A stretch of 64,000 nt of DNA from assembly GCF_002929745.1 (NCBI RefSeq), contig NZ_PJIQ01000014.1:1-64000 (forward strand), given 5' to 3'. This document shows positions 21,327 through 32,156 of this stretch, in pieces. Each line of letters begins with the position of its first letter. The first letter of the stretch is position 1. The stretch is from Arthrobacter sp. B1805 (lineage in GTDB: Bacteria; Actinomycetota; Actinomycetes; Actinomycetales; Micrococcaceae). Under the pieces are notes generated by a model. It was not told the DNA's origin. It was given only the letters and a program-made list of their open reading frames with translations, and ran no database searches. Both the position numbers and the translations under genes were made by a program.

Positions 21327-22667
21327 ATGGCTGAGACCACCCACACGGAATTTTCACCCAACACCGCCCCTGAGGGCGAGGTCACCGATCTCGGCGACCT
21401 CGACGAGAAGGCCCGCCTGGGGGCACCGTCGGGCGCCGCGGCGTCGGCCTCGATCGACGGCTTCACCGAAGAGGGCGAGCGGCTCTCGGCCCAGAACACG
21501 GGCAGCGAGCAGTTCGGGCTCAAGAAGCACAGCCACGGCAACGCCACCGTCATCCCAGAGGCATCGCGCGGGGAACGCCGCAGGTCCTTCGACCTCGCGG
21601 ACTACCCGACGCTGACGGGCCTCGAGGAGGACTGGCGCTTCACGCCGCTCAAGCGCCTGCGCGGGCTGCACACCGATGCCCTCACGGGAGCGTCCCCGGC
21701 CGTCGCGGTGACGGGTGCCGGGAAAGTCACGGTCGAGACGGTCGGCCGGGACGACGCCCGCCTGGGCACCGCCGCGACGCCGGAGGACCGCGTGTCCGCA
21801 GCGGCATGGAACGCGTTCACCGAAGCCACCGTGATCACCATCCCGAAGGAGACGGCTGCGGACGGCGAGGTCATGGTGAGCGTCACCGGCTCGGCGATGG
21901 AGGCAGCAGCCCAGCAGATCCTGATCAACGCCGAGGCCTTCTCGAAAGCCGTCGTGGTCCTGGATCACTCCGGCTCCGCCACGCTTGCACAGAACGTCGA
22001 GATCATCGTGGGCGACGGCGCGGAGCTGACCGTCGTCAGCGTCCAGGAATGGAACGACGACGCCGTGCACGTCTCCTCCCAGCAGGCCAAGGTAGGTCGG
22101 GACGCCCGCTACAAGCACGTGGTCGTAAGCCTCGGCGGCGATCTCGTGCGTCTCACGCCGTCGTCGATCTTCACCGCCACCGGTGCCGAGGTCGAGATGT
22201 ACGGACTGTACTTCGCGGATGCGGGCCAGCACCTCGAGCAGCGACTGCTCGTGGATCACGCCGTCCCGAACTGCAAGTCGCGTGTGACCTACAAGGGTGC
22301 ACTGCAGGGCCAGGACGCGCACACCGTCTGGGTGGGCGACGTCCTGATCCGCAAGGCCGCCGAGGGGACGGATACCTACGAGACGAACCGCAACCTGATC
22401 CTCACGGACGGTGCGCGCTCGGATTCGGTACCGAACCTGGAGATCGAGACGGGCCTCATCGAGGGTGCGGGCCATGCCAGCGCCACGGGCCGGTTCGACG
22501 ACGAGCACCTCTTCTACCTCATGGCGCGTGGTATCCCCGAGAAGGCTGCACGCCGGCTCGTGGTCCGCGGATTCCTCAACGAGGTCATCCAGCAGATCAA
22601 GGTGCCGGCCCTCGAGGAGCGGCTCTCCGAGTCGGTCGAACGCGAACTCGCGGCGGGCAACCTCTGA
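21327..22667 (+). CDS. sufD: Fe-S cluster assembly protein SufD
   Basis: Paralogue of SufB that pairs with it in the SufBC2D complex and helps bring in iron. The 446-residue product has a variable acidic N-terminus, then the SufD beta-helix with QNVEIIVGDGAELTVVSVQEW near 215-235 and the C-terminal ATGRFDDEHLFYLMARGIPE block shared with SufB. The ATG follows the sufB stop by two bases; the TGA overlaps the ferredoxin ATG by one base. Strong translational coupling is expected. Confidence 0.95.
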   Translation: MAETTHTEFSPNTAPEGEVTDLGDLDEKARLGAPSGAAASASIDGFTEEGERLSAQNTGSEQFGLKKHSHGNATVIPEASRGERRRSFDLADYPTLTGLEEDWRFTPLKRLRGLHTDALTGASPAVAVTGAGKVTVETVGRDDARLGTAATPEDRVSAAAWNAFTEATVITIPKETAADGEVMVSVTGSAMEAAAQQILINAEAFSKAVVVLDHSGSATLAQNVEIIVGDGAELTVVSVQEWNDDAVHVSSQQAKVGRDARYKHVVVSLGGDLVRLTPSSIFTATGAEVEMYGLYFADAGQHLEQRLLVDHAVPNCKSRVTYKGALQGQDAHTVWVGDVLIRKAAEGTDTYETNRNLILTDGARSDSVPNLEIETGLIEGAGHASATGRFDDEHLFYLMARGIPEKAARRLVVRGFLNEVIQQIKVPALEERLSESVERELAAGNL

Positions 22668-23026
22668 TGGCGGATGCACCCCGCGGGGAGCTGATCTGCA
22701 GCGTCGACGACATCCAGGTCAAGCAGGCGCTGCGCGTGCTGATCGACGACTACCCCGTCGCTGTCGTGCGTGATTCGGACGGCGAGATCCACGCGCTGGG
22801 AGACACGTGCTCGCACGCGGACATCTCGCTGTCCGAGGGCGATGTCGAGGGATGCGCAATCGAATGTTGGGGCCACGGCTCGCAGTTCGACCTCCGTAGC
22901 GGGGCTCCCCTGCAGCTCCCTGCCTACGAACCGGTTCCCGTCTTCGCACTCGAGATCCACGACGGCAACGTCTACGTCGACGTCACGACGGTCACCAATG
23001 GAGCACCCGCGCCGCAGCTCGGCTAG
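22667..23026 (+). CDS. Rieske-type [2Fe-2S] ferredoxin in the suf operon
   Basis: A 119-residue soluble Rieske domain. The cluster ligands are visible as Cys48-x-His50 (DTCSHAD) and Cys67-x2-His70 (ECWGHGSQF), 17 residues between the pairs. Such non-heme ferredoxins resemble dioxygenase components (NirD/BphF-like), but here the gene lies between sufD and sufC, overlapping the sufD stop by one base. This placement is frequent in actinobacterial suf operons, so an electron-transfer role in Fe-S assembly is inferred. Confidence 0.9.
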   Translation: MADAPRGELICSVDDIQVKQALRVLIDDYPVAVVRDSDGEIHALGDTCSHADISLSEGDVEGCAIECWGHGSQFDLRSGAPLQLPAYEPVPVFALEIHDGNVYVDVTTVTNGAPAPQLG

Positions 23027-23089
23027 CTGCCGCCGACCCACGTACTTCCTGCACACTTCCTGCACAGCAGGCGAAGGAGAAAGAACACG

Positions 23090-23857
23090 ATGTCCACACT
23101 TGAAATCAAGGACCTGCACGTCAGCATCGACACCGAGCAGGGCAACATCCCCATCCTCAAGGGCGTCACGCTGACGATCAACACCGGCGAGACCCACGCG
23201 ATCATGGGTCCGAACGGTTCCGGAAAATCGACGCTCGCGTCGACCATCGCCGGCCACCCCCGCTACAAGGTCGACAGCGGGTCCATCACGCTCGACGGGG
23301 AGGACGTCCTCTCGATGAGCGTCGACGAGCGCGCCCGCGCCGGGCTCTTCCTCGCGATGCAGTACCCGGTCGAGGTCCCCGGCGTCACGATGACGAACTT
23401 CCTGCGCACGGCCAAGACCGCACTCGACGGCGAAGCTCCGAGCCTGCGGCACTGGACCAAGGACGTCAAGACGGCCATGGCGCAGCTCCGTATCGATGCG
23501 GACTTCGCCCAGCGCAACGTCAACGAGGGCTTCTCCGGCGGCGAGAAGAAGCGTGTCGAGATCCTCCAGCTCGAGCTCTTCCGCCCCAAGTTCGCGATCC
23601 TCGACGAGACCGACTCCGGCCTCGACGTCGACGCCCTCAAGGTCGTCTCCGAAGGAGTCAACCGCGAGCACTCGAAGGGCGAGATGGGCACTCTGCTCAT
23701 CACCCACTACACGCGGATCCTGCGCTATATCAAGCCCGATTTCGTGCACGTGTTCGTCGCGGGGCGCATCGCCGAGGAGGGCGGCCCGGAACTCGCTGAC
23801 CGCCTCGAGGAAGAGGGCTACGATCGTTTCACGGCCCAGTCCGCGGTCGAGGCCTAG
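23090..23857 (+). CDS. sufC: Fe-S cluster assembly ATPase SufC
   Basis: ABC-type ATPase that drives the SufBCD scaffold. The 255-residue product has Walker A GPNGSGKST at 40-48, the SufC-specific signature FSGGEKKR at 148-155 and Walker B ILDETDSGLD at 170-179, where the D-x-x-D-S-G form is typical of SufC rather than of transporters. A ribosome site (GAAGGAG) precedes the ATG. It follows the Rieske gene by 63 bases and precedes sufT by 56. Confidence 0.97.
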   Translation: MSTLEIKDLHVSIDTEQGNIPILKGVTLTINTGETHAIMGPNGSGKSTLASTIAGHPRYKVDSGSITLDGEDVLSMSVDERARAGLFLAMQYPVEVPGVTMTNFLRTAKTALDGEAPSLRHWTKDVKTAMAQLRIDADFAQRNVNEGFSGGEKKRVEILQLELFRPKFAILDETDSGLDVDALKVVSEGVNREHSKGEMGTLLITHYTRILRYIKPDFVHVFVAGRIAEEGGPELADRLEEEGYDRFTAQSAVEA

Positions 23858-23913
23858 GACCACCAGGATTACCGGCACGTCCGCGTGCCGAATCGCCCGA
23901 AAGGAAAAGTGCG

Positions 23914-24243
23914 ATGAGTGATGTGCAGCAGGCGCAGACCGCGCTGGATGACGTCGAGGAAGCGCTGAGGGACGTGATCGACCCGGAGCTCGGTGTGAAC
24001 ATCGTGGACCTCGGCCTCCTCTACGGACTGAAGTACGCCGACGACGGCGCCCTCCTGATCGACATGACCCTCACCACGGCCGCGTGCCCCCTGACCGACG
24101 TGCTCGAGGAGCAGGTCGGCCAGGCGTTGGACGGCGTCGTCGACGAGTGGCGGCTCAACTGGGTGTGGATGCCGCCGTGGGGTCCCGAGCGGATCACCGA
24201 GGACGGCCGCGACCAGATGAGGGCTCTCGGCTTCAATATCTGA
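23914..24243 (+). CDS. sufT: SufT/MIP18-family Fe-S assembly protein
   Basis: A 109-residue DUF59 protein. The family core is visible as IDPELGVNIVDLGLLY at 22-37 and TLTTAACPL at 52-60 with conserved Cys58. Family members help mature Fe-S proteins (SufT, PaaD and eukaryotic MIP18 are relatives). GGAAAAG lies just upstream of the ATG. It closes the sufRBD-Rieske-sufC operon and is followed by a strong terminator. The cysteine desulfurase sufS and sulfur-transfer gene sufU, often present at this point, are not in the window. Confidence 0.9.
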   Translation: MSDVQQAQTALDDVEEALRDVIDPELGVNIVDLGLLYGLKYADDGALLIDMTLTTAACPLTDVLEEQVGQALDGVVDEWRLNWVWMPPWGPERITEDGRDQMRALGFNI

Positions 24244-24262
24244 TCGGCAGGACAGTCGTTCC

Positions 24263-24306
24263 GACCACAGGGCGGTTCCAGCGGTTGCTGGGGCCGCCCT
24301 GTGGTC
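24263..24306 (+). terminator. Intrinsic terminator of the suf operon
   Basis: Thirteen perfectly paired bases (GACCACAGGGCGG and its complement) extended by two G-T pairs and five more pairs, closing on a GGTT loop, 20 base pairs in all. It begins 20 bases after the sufT stop; a GTTT follows. It also separates sufT from the convergent bio operon. Confidence 0.8.
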
Positions 24307-24319
24307 GTTTCTGCTCGGG

Positions 24320-25027
24320 TCAGCTCGTGCCCGTGTCCTCGTGGTCGAGTGACGGGTCATCGCCGATGTCACCCGCTGATTTGGCGTCGCTCTTCTCACC
24401 ACGGTCGTCGTGATCACCGAGGCCCCGTGCGGCCAGGGCTTCCCCCGTCCGATGGGCATAGGCGACCGCACCGACGACGAGGGGAGTGACGGCGACACGC
24501 GGATTGCGTTCGAGGCCGCGCGCCTTCGCCGCCTCCCGGACGTCGACGAACAGGCCGGCGAGGTAGGGGATGCTCCGCAGCATGATGGACAGTGCGAGCG
24601 CGAAGCGTTCGGGGTCCGCGCCCACGGCGCGGAGGGGCGTCACGAGCCGCACGATGCCGTCGAGCAGCGCCTGCGTCGGCGTCGTCAGTGTCACCGCTCG
24701 CGCCACGAGCAGGCACGCGGCGACGCCTCCCACCACGACGAATGCCCGCAGCCACCCCTGCGTCATGCCCTGATAGAGCCCGAGAATGCCGAGCACCGGT
24801 GCGGCAGGCAGCAGCATCCGCAGGATCCTCAGGGGGGAGAGGCGTGCGCCGGTCAGGAGCGCTCCGAGGGCCATCACCAGCACGGCCGAGGTGGTGGGTG
24901 GGGAGCGCCAGGCGACGACGGCCACGGCGCACCCGACGGATACCGCCGCCTTGACGCACAGCGGAGTCCGGTAGAGGAACCCACGGCCCTCCTCGTACAG
25001 CCCCAGCGTGCTGCCGAAACCCCTCAT
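24320..25027 (-). CDS. bioN: Biotin ECF transporter transmembrane subunit (EcfT/BioN)
   Basis: A 235-residue membrane protein of the CbiQ/EcfT family with five or so hydrophobic segments in the first 130 residues. The coupling helices are recognisable by the A-R-G type motif: VREAAKARGLERN near 168-180 and GEALAARGLGDHD near 198-210. It forms the energy-coupling module with the ATPase upstream. The C-terminal 25 residues are acidic and poorly conserved. Its ATG overlaps the ATPase stop by four bases. The biotin assignment follows from the adjacent bioY. Confidence 0.87.
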   Translation of the reverse strand: MRGFGSTLGLYEEGRGFLYRTPLCVKAAVSVGCAVAVVAWRSPPTTSAVLVMALGALLTGARLSPLRILRMLLPAAPVLGILGLYQGMTQGWLRAFVVVGGVAACLLVARAVTLTTPTQALLDGIVRLVTPLRAVGADPERFALALSIMLRSIPYLAGLFVDVREAAKARGLERNPRVAVTPLVVGAVAYAHRTGEALAARGLGDHDDRGEKSDAKSAGDIGDDPSLDHEDTGTS

Positions 25028-25722
25028 GCGCCGGCGGCCGGGGTTCCAGCGAGGGTGCGATAGTGCGCCACGGCGGCGGCGGGAGCGCCGTCGAACACCA
25101 CCCTGCCGTCGTCGACCACGAGCGTCCGCTGGGCCTCGAGCGCGAAGTCAAGGTTGTGGGTGGTGTAGACGACCTGCTGGTCGAGCCCGGCGAGGAGGGT
25201 CCGCACCAGGACATCGTTGCGCAGGTCCAGAAGGGTCGTCGGTTCGTCGGCGACGAGGATACGCGGATCCACGGCGAGGACGACGGCAAGCGCGAGGACC
25301 TGGCGTTCGCCGCCCGAGAGATCGTAGATGCTGCGGTCGGCAAGGTGCTCCACGCCGAAACGCCGCAGGACCTCCTCACCACGCCGGCGGCGGTCCGTCG
25401 CGGACAGCCTGCGGGTCCGGAGGGACAGTTCGACGTCCTCCCGGCCGGTCGGCATGACGAGCTGGGAGAGGGGGTCCGTGAAGACGAACCCGACGGCGCG
25501 TCGCACAGCCCGGCCCCCAGCACGCGTGTCGTGGCCGAAGACCGCCACCGATCCTCGGCTGGGAAGAAGGAGGCCGTTGATGAGGCGCAACAGCGTGGAC
25601 TTGCCGGACCCGTTGGCTCCGATCACGCTGACGCGTTGCTCGGCCAGCGTCAGCGAGGTCGGATGCAGGAGCGTCCGGGTGCCGTCGTCCGTGCTGACCT
25701 GCGCTCCCCTGAGCTCGATCAC
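25024..25722 (-). CDS. bioM: Biotin ECF transporter ATP-binding subunit (BioM)
   Basis: A 232-residue ABC ATPase with Walker A GANGSGKSTL near 36-45, signature LSGGERQVLALA and Walker B ILVADEPTTLLDL. It energises vitamin uptake through BioY and BioN. The GTG start at 25722 overlaps the bioY stop as GTGA, which fixes the start; the open frame continues upstream only inside bioY. The gene order bioY-bioM-bioN with overlapping ends is a single transcription unit. Confidence 0.9.
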   Translation of the reverse strand: MIELRGAQVSTDDGTRTLLHPTSLTLAEQRVSVIGANGSGKSTLLRLINGLLLPSRGSVAVFGHDTRAGGRAVRRAVGFVFTDPLSQLVMPTGREDVELSLRTRRLSATDRRRRGEEVLRRFGVEHLADRSIYDLSGGERQVLALAVVLAVDPRILVADEPTTLLDLRNDVLVRTLLAGLDQQVVYTTHNLDFALEAQRTLVVDDGRVVFDGAPAAAVAHYRTLAGTPAAGA

Positions 25723-26357
25723 TGTGCGCCGCGCGCCCTCGCGCCGAGGAGTCGGGGGAACGCCCGATGGACCGACACGGCAACCGCTGCGGCGAGAAGG
25801 TCCTTCACGACGTCGCCGGGCAGGTACGCGGCGTCGACGATGATCGCGTCGCGCAGCGGGAGGCCCGCGTTCACCATGAGTCCTGCAATGCCCAGCGGAT
25901 GAATGGTCAGCAGGCTGGCCGCGAGGCAGGCCAGGAACAGGAGGCCGACGCGGAACCTGCGCGTCCTGCGGAGGACGACGACGGCCAGCAGACCGGCCAC
26001 GAGGGCCGCGAGGGGGAACGCCACGAGGTATCCGGCCGACGGTCCGGCCAGGACGCCGAAACCTCCGTTGAAGCCGCTGAACACCGGCAGGCCGATCAGC
26101 CCGGCGGCGAGGTAGAGCAGGACGGCGGCCGCTCCGCGGGTGGGGCCGAGGACCACCCCGGCGAGCAGGACGCCGAGCGTCTGCAGTGTGATCGGCACAC
26201 CGAGCGGACCCACCGGTATACCGGGTAGGATTGCAAGGGCGGCGATGAGGGCGGCGAAGACCGCGACCAGGGAGAGATCGGTGGTATCCCACCGCTTGCG
26301 CGCCGGGGACCGGCCGGTGTCGGTCGATCCGGCAACGGTTTGCTCCGCTGGCTGCAT
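25719..26357 (-). CDS. bioY: Biotin transporter substrate-binding subunit BioY
   Basis: The S-component that binds biotin in the membrane. The 212-residue product has six hydrophobic segments and the BioY blocks ITLQTLGVLLAGVVLGP near 55-71, YLAAGLIGLPVFSGFNGG near 79-96 and the later GLMVNAGLPLRDA...YLPGDVVKDLLAA. I start at the ATG at 26357, which has AAGGAG eight bases upstream, rather than 24 codons further up. It is divergent from the ABC-F gene. No biotin-synthesis gene is near. Confidence 0.92.
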   Translation of the reverse strand: MQPAEQTVAGSTDTGRSPARKRWDTTDLSLVAVFAALIAALAILPGIPVGPLGVPITLQTLGVLLAGVVLGPTRGAAAVLLYLAAGLIGLPVFSGFNGGFGVLAGPSAGYLVAFPLAALVAGLLAVVVLRRTRRFRVGLLFLACLAASLLTIHPLGIAGLMVNAGLPLRDAIIVDAAYLPGDVVKDLLAAAVAVSVHRAFPRLLGARARGAQ

Positions 26358-26471
26358 GGCACACGCTCCTTCAGCAGGCCGGAGTCGCACCGACTGCTCC
26401 GGTGCTTTGTCGACTTCCTCCAGCCGCAACTGCTTCTGTACCGAGACTAGCGCCGGTCATCAGGGGATCCC

Positions 26472-26488
26472 TTGTGGGATTCCTACAA
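26472..26488. promoter_or_regulatory. Inverted repeat TTGTGGGA-T-TCCTACAA
   Basis: Eight-base arms with one mismatch around a single central T, midway in the 167-base region between divergent bioY and the ABC-F gene. It could be an operator for either; I cannot assign a regulator. It does not match the TGAAC-N3-GTTCA form I recall for BioQ. Confidence 0.35.
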
Positions 26489-26524
26489 CAAACGCCGTCT
26501 CCGGCACCATTGAAAGGCCTCACC

Positions 26525-28123
<1,599 letters not shown>

Positions 28124-28221
28124 ACGATGCGACGCCCCGACGGGAGCAAGCAGCCCTACGGTCGCACTGCACATGAGCGACGCGCGGGGCACAGCGGTCC
28201 TGCTCCGGGCACGCTAGGGTG

Positions 28222-28626
28222 ATGCCCGTAAACTTGGATCGGCTGCGAACCTCGTGCCTGTCCTTCACGGGCGCCGTCGAGGATTATCCGTTCGGTCCGG
28301 AAATCGCCGTCTTCCGGGTGCGGGCGCCGCAACGGGCGGCGATTCCGAATCGCGGGAAGATCTTCGCGCTGGTCCGTCTCGACGTCCATCCGCCCGCGAT
28401 CTCCCTCAAGTGCGACCCTGCACTCGCCGTGCAGCTGCGGGCGGCCAATCCCGAGATCACCGGCGCCTGGCACCTGAACAAGAAGCACTGGAACTCGGTA
28501 CGGCTGGACGGAGCGCTGTCACCCGGGACCGTGCTGGACATGATCGAGGATTCCTACGACCTCGTCGTCGCCTCGCTCACTGCTGAGCAGCGGGCTTCGC
28601 TCGGCTGGTCGGCGGGTGCTCCGTGA
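28222..28626 (+). CDS. MmcQ/YjbR family protein
   Basis: A 134-residue protein with the YjbR fold signature: a VEDYPFGPEIAVFRV start near 20-34, FALVRLDVHPPAISLKCDP near 47-65, and the conserved HLNKKHWNSV near 91-100. Family members are small, possibly DNA-binding proteins of unknown role. The ATG at 28222 is immediately preceded by an alternative in-frame GTG; neither has a ribosome site and a TAGGGT lies just upstream. It is 98 bases after the ABC-F gene and convergent with the SURF1 gene. Confidence 0.82.
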   Translation: MPVNLDRLRTSCLSFTGAVEDYPFGPEIAVFRVRAPQRAAIPNRGKIFALVRLDVHPPAISLKCDPALAVQLRAANPEITGAWHLNKKHWNSVRLDGALSPGTVLDMIEDSYDLVVASLTAEQRASLGWSAGAP

Positions 28627-28639
28627 GAGTCTGCAGCTA

Positions 28640-29467
28640 CTAGCGGATTCCCTGCGAATCGAGGATGGCGTCCTCTTCATCCTCCGAGGAAGGGCGGCGC
28701 CGCGGTCGAACGGGCTGCCGTAGATCGCTGCCGTCCTGCTCGGAGTCGCTCCTGCGTTGCTGGCGCGCGGCATAGCCCAGCCCCACGAACGCCAGGACCC
28801 CGAAGGCGAACCACTGCATCGAGTACGAGAGATGCGGGCCCTCGTCGATCGACGGTTTCGGTGCAGCAACAGGCGTCTGCGCCGCTGCCGGCCGTTCCAG
28901 CGCCAGAAGGCCGTACGCGGCGTCCTGCACGGGATAGTCCAGGGTGGCGGCCAGGGCCTGCAGGTCGATCGATGCCACCTGTCCCTCCGGAGCGCCGCGG
29001 TTGACGGCGGGTTCCCCGGGCTTCATCCTGGCGGTGACCTCGACCCGCCCGGCCGGCGGTGCCGGAATCTCGTCCGGACGGCCGGCCTCTACGTTTCCGA
29101 TGGGAAGCCAGCCACGATCGATGATCACGGCGGTGCCGTCCTCGAGCTTCAGGGGAGTGAGCACCTCGTAGCCGGGTTGGCCATTGAGCGGCCGGTTGCG
29201 CACAATCACCTGGTTCTCGACGTCGTAGGTCCCCTCGAAGGTGATCGGCGTCCATTCGCGGGAAGCGTCATAGCTGTCGAAACCGTTCTCGCCGGGCGCG
29301 TACCGTTCCGGTGCGGCGTCGTAGTTCGCCTCGATGCGCTGGATGTCCTCCACGACCGCCTCACGACGATCCAGCTGCCAGCGTCCGAGACCCACGCATC
29401 CGGCGGCGATCACCATGACCATGGCCAGCCAGCCGAACCAGCGGGCGGAGAAGAGGAAGCGGTACAC
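28640..29467 (-). CDS. SURF1 family cytochrome oxidase assembly protein
   Basis: A 275-residue membrane protein with one hydrophobic segment at each end (about 10-28 and 213-230), flanking a periplasmic domain, the SURF1 layout. Typical motifs are GLGRWQLDRRE at 26-36, NRPLNGQPGYEVLTPL near 90-105 and IIDRGWLP near 114-121. SURF1 supports heme insertion into cytochrome c oxidase. The C-terminal tail is charged and cytoplasmic. Its GTG start directly follows the stop codon of the upstream gene with no intervening base, indicating coupling. Confidence 0.9.
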   Translation of the reverse strand: MYRFLFSARWFGWLAMVMVIAAGCVGLGRWQLDRREAVVEDIQRIEANYDAAPERYAPGENGFDSYDASREWTPITFEGTYDVENQVIVRNRPLNGQPGYEVLTPLKLEDGTAVIIDRGWLPIGNVEAGRPDEIPAPPAGRVEVTARMKPGEPAVNRGAPEGQVASIDLQALAATLDYPVQDAAYGLLALERPAAAQTPVAAPKPSIDEGPHLSYSMQWFAFGVLAFVGLGYAARQQRRSDSEQDGSDLRQPVRPRRRPSSEDEEDAILDSQGIR

Positions 29468-29767
29468 CTAGCGGGTCTCCATCGGTCGGTCGGACGCCAG
29501 CGGAAGGGTCTCCTTCCAGAGGCCACGGGCGCGAAGGTACTCCTCGAACCACTCGACGTGGTCGGGACACGAGGCCCAGGCCTTCCTCCGCTCCGGGGTG
29601 TGGATACGCGGGTTGTTCCACATTAACTGCCACTCGGCGTCGCTGCGACAGCCCTTGCGCGAGCACACGGGTACGGCGTCGTGCGCCCGCTGCGGCCCGG
29701 CGAACAGTCCCAGACCCGCGGGTGGAAACGCCCCCGCCGGCTCCGGGTTCTGTGCTCCGTCAGCCAT
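29468..29767 (-). CDS. Conserved small protein with Cys/His metal-site-like motifs
   Basis: A 99-residue protein I recognise as a conserved actinobacterial family without assigned function. After a proline-rich first 30 residues it has CSRKGC (C-x4-C) near 35-40 and CPDH (C-x2-H) near 67-70, which could bind zinc, and the conserved WNNPRIHTPERRKAW and HVEWFEEYLRARGLW stretches. The ATG overlaps the end of the upstream DUF3099 gene by eight bases; SURF1 follows directly. The three genes form one operon. Confidence 0.75.
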   Translation of the reverse strand: MADGAQNPEPAGAFPPAGLGLFAGPQRAHDAVPVCSRKGCRSDAEWQLMWNNPRIHTPERRKAWASCPDHVEWFEEYLRARGLWKETLPLASDRPMETR

Positions 29768-30185
29768 GTGTGGACGGCCTGTCGTGACCGGCGGCGTGCG
29801 AGCCGTGCTGAACCGGCCCGGTGTCGTCGTCGATGATCTCGCCGCTGAGCACGTCGTCGCCGTCCCCGGGATCCGCATCGACGACCTTCGCCTCGATCTC
29901 GCGGACGGGCGCCCGGTCGATCAGCGCGTCGCTGTGTCGGATGTTGCTGGTGTCGCTGCCACCATTGGCGACGATCACGGCGAAGTACGGCAGGAACACC
30001 GCCCCGGCGATCATCACCCACTGCAGCCATACGTAGGGAACGACGAAGACCAGGACGAAGCAGACGAGACGGATGCTCATCGACACCGTGTACCGGATCA
30101 TTCGTGTACGCATTTCCTCGCTGTGTGATTCACGAGCGTCGGAGATGCTGTGGACGTCTGTGTTGTGCTTCGTTTGTCTACTCAT
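29760..30185 (-). CDS. DUF3099 family membrane protein
   Basis: A 141-residue protein with a basic N-terminal region containing RESHSEEMRTRMIRYTVSM, followed by two close hydrophobic segments (about 36-51 and 54-70) and an acidic, aspartate-rich tail. This is the DUF3099 pattern of actinobacteria. The start is the ATG at 30185, with GGAG just upstream and an in-frame GTG one codon before. It is the first gene of the unit DUF3099 - small Cys protein - SURF1, suggesting a link with the respiratory membrane, but no function is known. Confidence 0.78.
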   Translation of the reverse strand: MSRQTKHNTDVHSISDARESHSEEMRTRMIRYTVSMSIRLVCFVLVFVVPYVWLQWVMIAGAVFLPYFAVIVANGGSDTSNIRHSDALIDRAPVREIEAKVVDADPGDGDDVLSGEIIDDDTGPVQHGSHAAGHDRPSTHG

Positions 30186-30271
30186 CACACTCCATAAAGA
30201 CTCCCTCTATTGTCTCACTCAGGGTCCCGTTCCCGAAGTTGAGGGATGCGCCGCTAGGATCGTCGGGATAG

Positions 30272-31174
<903 letters not shown>

Positions 31175-31236
31175 CGCTCCTGCCGAGCCACCGCACCGAT
31201 CCACTCCCTATCCCAGACTTCACCAGAAGGAGCACC

Positions 31237-31986
31237 ATGGCCACTCTCGAGGGCACCACAGCTATCGTCACCGGTTCGTCGCGCGGCATCGGAGCCGACG
31301 TCGCGCAGCAGCTCGCTGCGCAGGGCGCCGCCGTCGTCGTCAACTACCGGCAGAAGGCCCCGCGCGCCAACAAGGTCGTCGCGGGCATCGAGGCAGCGGG
31401 CGGCAAGGCCGTCGCCGTGGGAGCGGACCTCACGACGCCGGAGGGACCGGCCGCGCTGGTCGATGCTGCCGTTACCTCCTTCGGCGGCCTCAACCTGCTG
31501 GTCCTCAACGCGTCCGGCGGCATGGAGACGGGAATGGGGGAGGACTACGCGCTGAAACTCAATCGCGATGCCCAGGTCGCCATGCTCACGGCTGCTGTCG
31601 AGGTCATGCCCGCCGGCTCGCGCGTCGTCTTCATCACGAGCCATCAGGCCCACTTCATCGAGAAGGTGGAGACGATGGACGCCTACGAGCCCGTGGCGCG
31701 CAGCAAGCGCGCCGGTGAGGACGCCCTGCGCGCCCTGATCCCGCAACTCGACGAGAAGGGCATCTCCCTCGTCGTCGTGTCCGGCGACATGATCGAAGGA
31801 ACGGTCACCGCGACCCTGCTCGACCGGGCGACTCCGGGCGCGATCGAGGCACGCCGCCAGGAGGCCGGACGGCTGTATTCCGTCGCCGAGTTCGCCACCG
31901 AGATCGTCAGGATGGTCACCGCCGACGTCCCCACGGGTCACACCGAGTATGTGGGTGGCGCCGAGGACTTCCTCGCCAAGAGCTGA
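31237..31986 (+). CDS. SDR-family oxidoreductase with Y-x6-K active-site spacing
   Basis: A 249-residue Rossmann-fold SDR with a classical cofactor motif TGSSRGIG at 12-19 and NASG at 91-94. The usual Y-x3-K is absent: Ser135 (FITSHQAHF), Tyr150 and Lys157 give Y-x6-K (YEPVARSK), the spacing of enoyl-ACP reductases such as FabI and InhA. It lies 62 bases after fabG, the position of inhA relative to fabG1 in mycobacteria. The enoyl-reductase role is therefore a hypothesis; the glycine motif is of the FabG type. AGAAGGAG precedes the ATG. Confidence 0.75.
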   Translation: MATLEGTTAIVTGSSRGIGADVAQQLAAQGAAVVVNYRQKAPRANKVVAGIEAAGGKAVAVGADLTTPEGPAALVDAAVTSFGGLNLLVLNASGGMETGMGEDYALKLNRDAQVAMLTAAVEVMPAGSRVVFITSHQAHFIEKVETMDAYEPVARSKRAGEDALRALIPQLDEKGISLVVVSGDMIEGTVTATLLDRATPGAIEARRQEAGRLYSVAEFATEIVRMVTADVPTGHTEYVGGAEDFLAKS

Positions 31987-32156
31987 GCCGCGCGCCGCGG
32001 CGCGCCCCTGCCACCCCGGCCGGCACGGTCCATGCGCCGGAGGGGTTTGCAGGGGCGTGGGTCCGGCCGTGCACTCTCCCCCCGGGGACCGCGCTCTTGC
32101 CGTTCGCAAGGCGGACTCCAAAAACCCTTGGGCCGGGAGCCTGCAGCCGTGCGGGC

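Noticed and set aside
31990-32005. Perfect 16-base palindrome GCGCGCCGCGGCGCGC between the SDR gene and serB as a possible operator
   Set aside because: Made only of G and C in alternating runs and located between convergent gene ends, so a regulatory role is unlikely; noted only as a hairpin.
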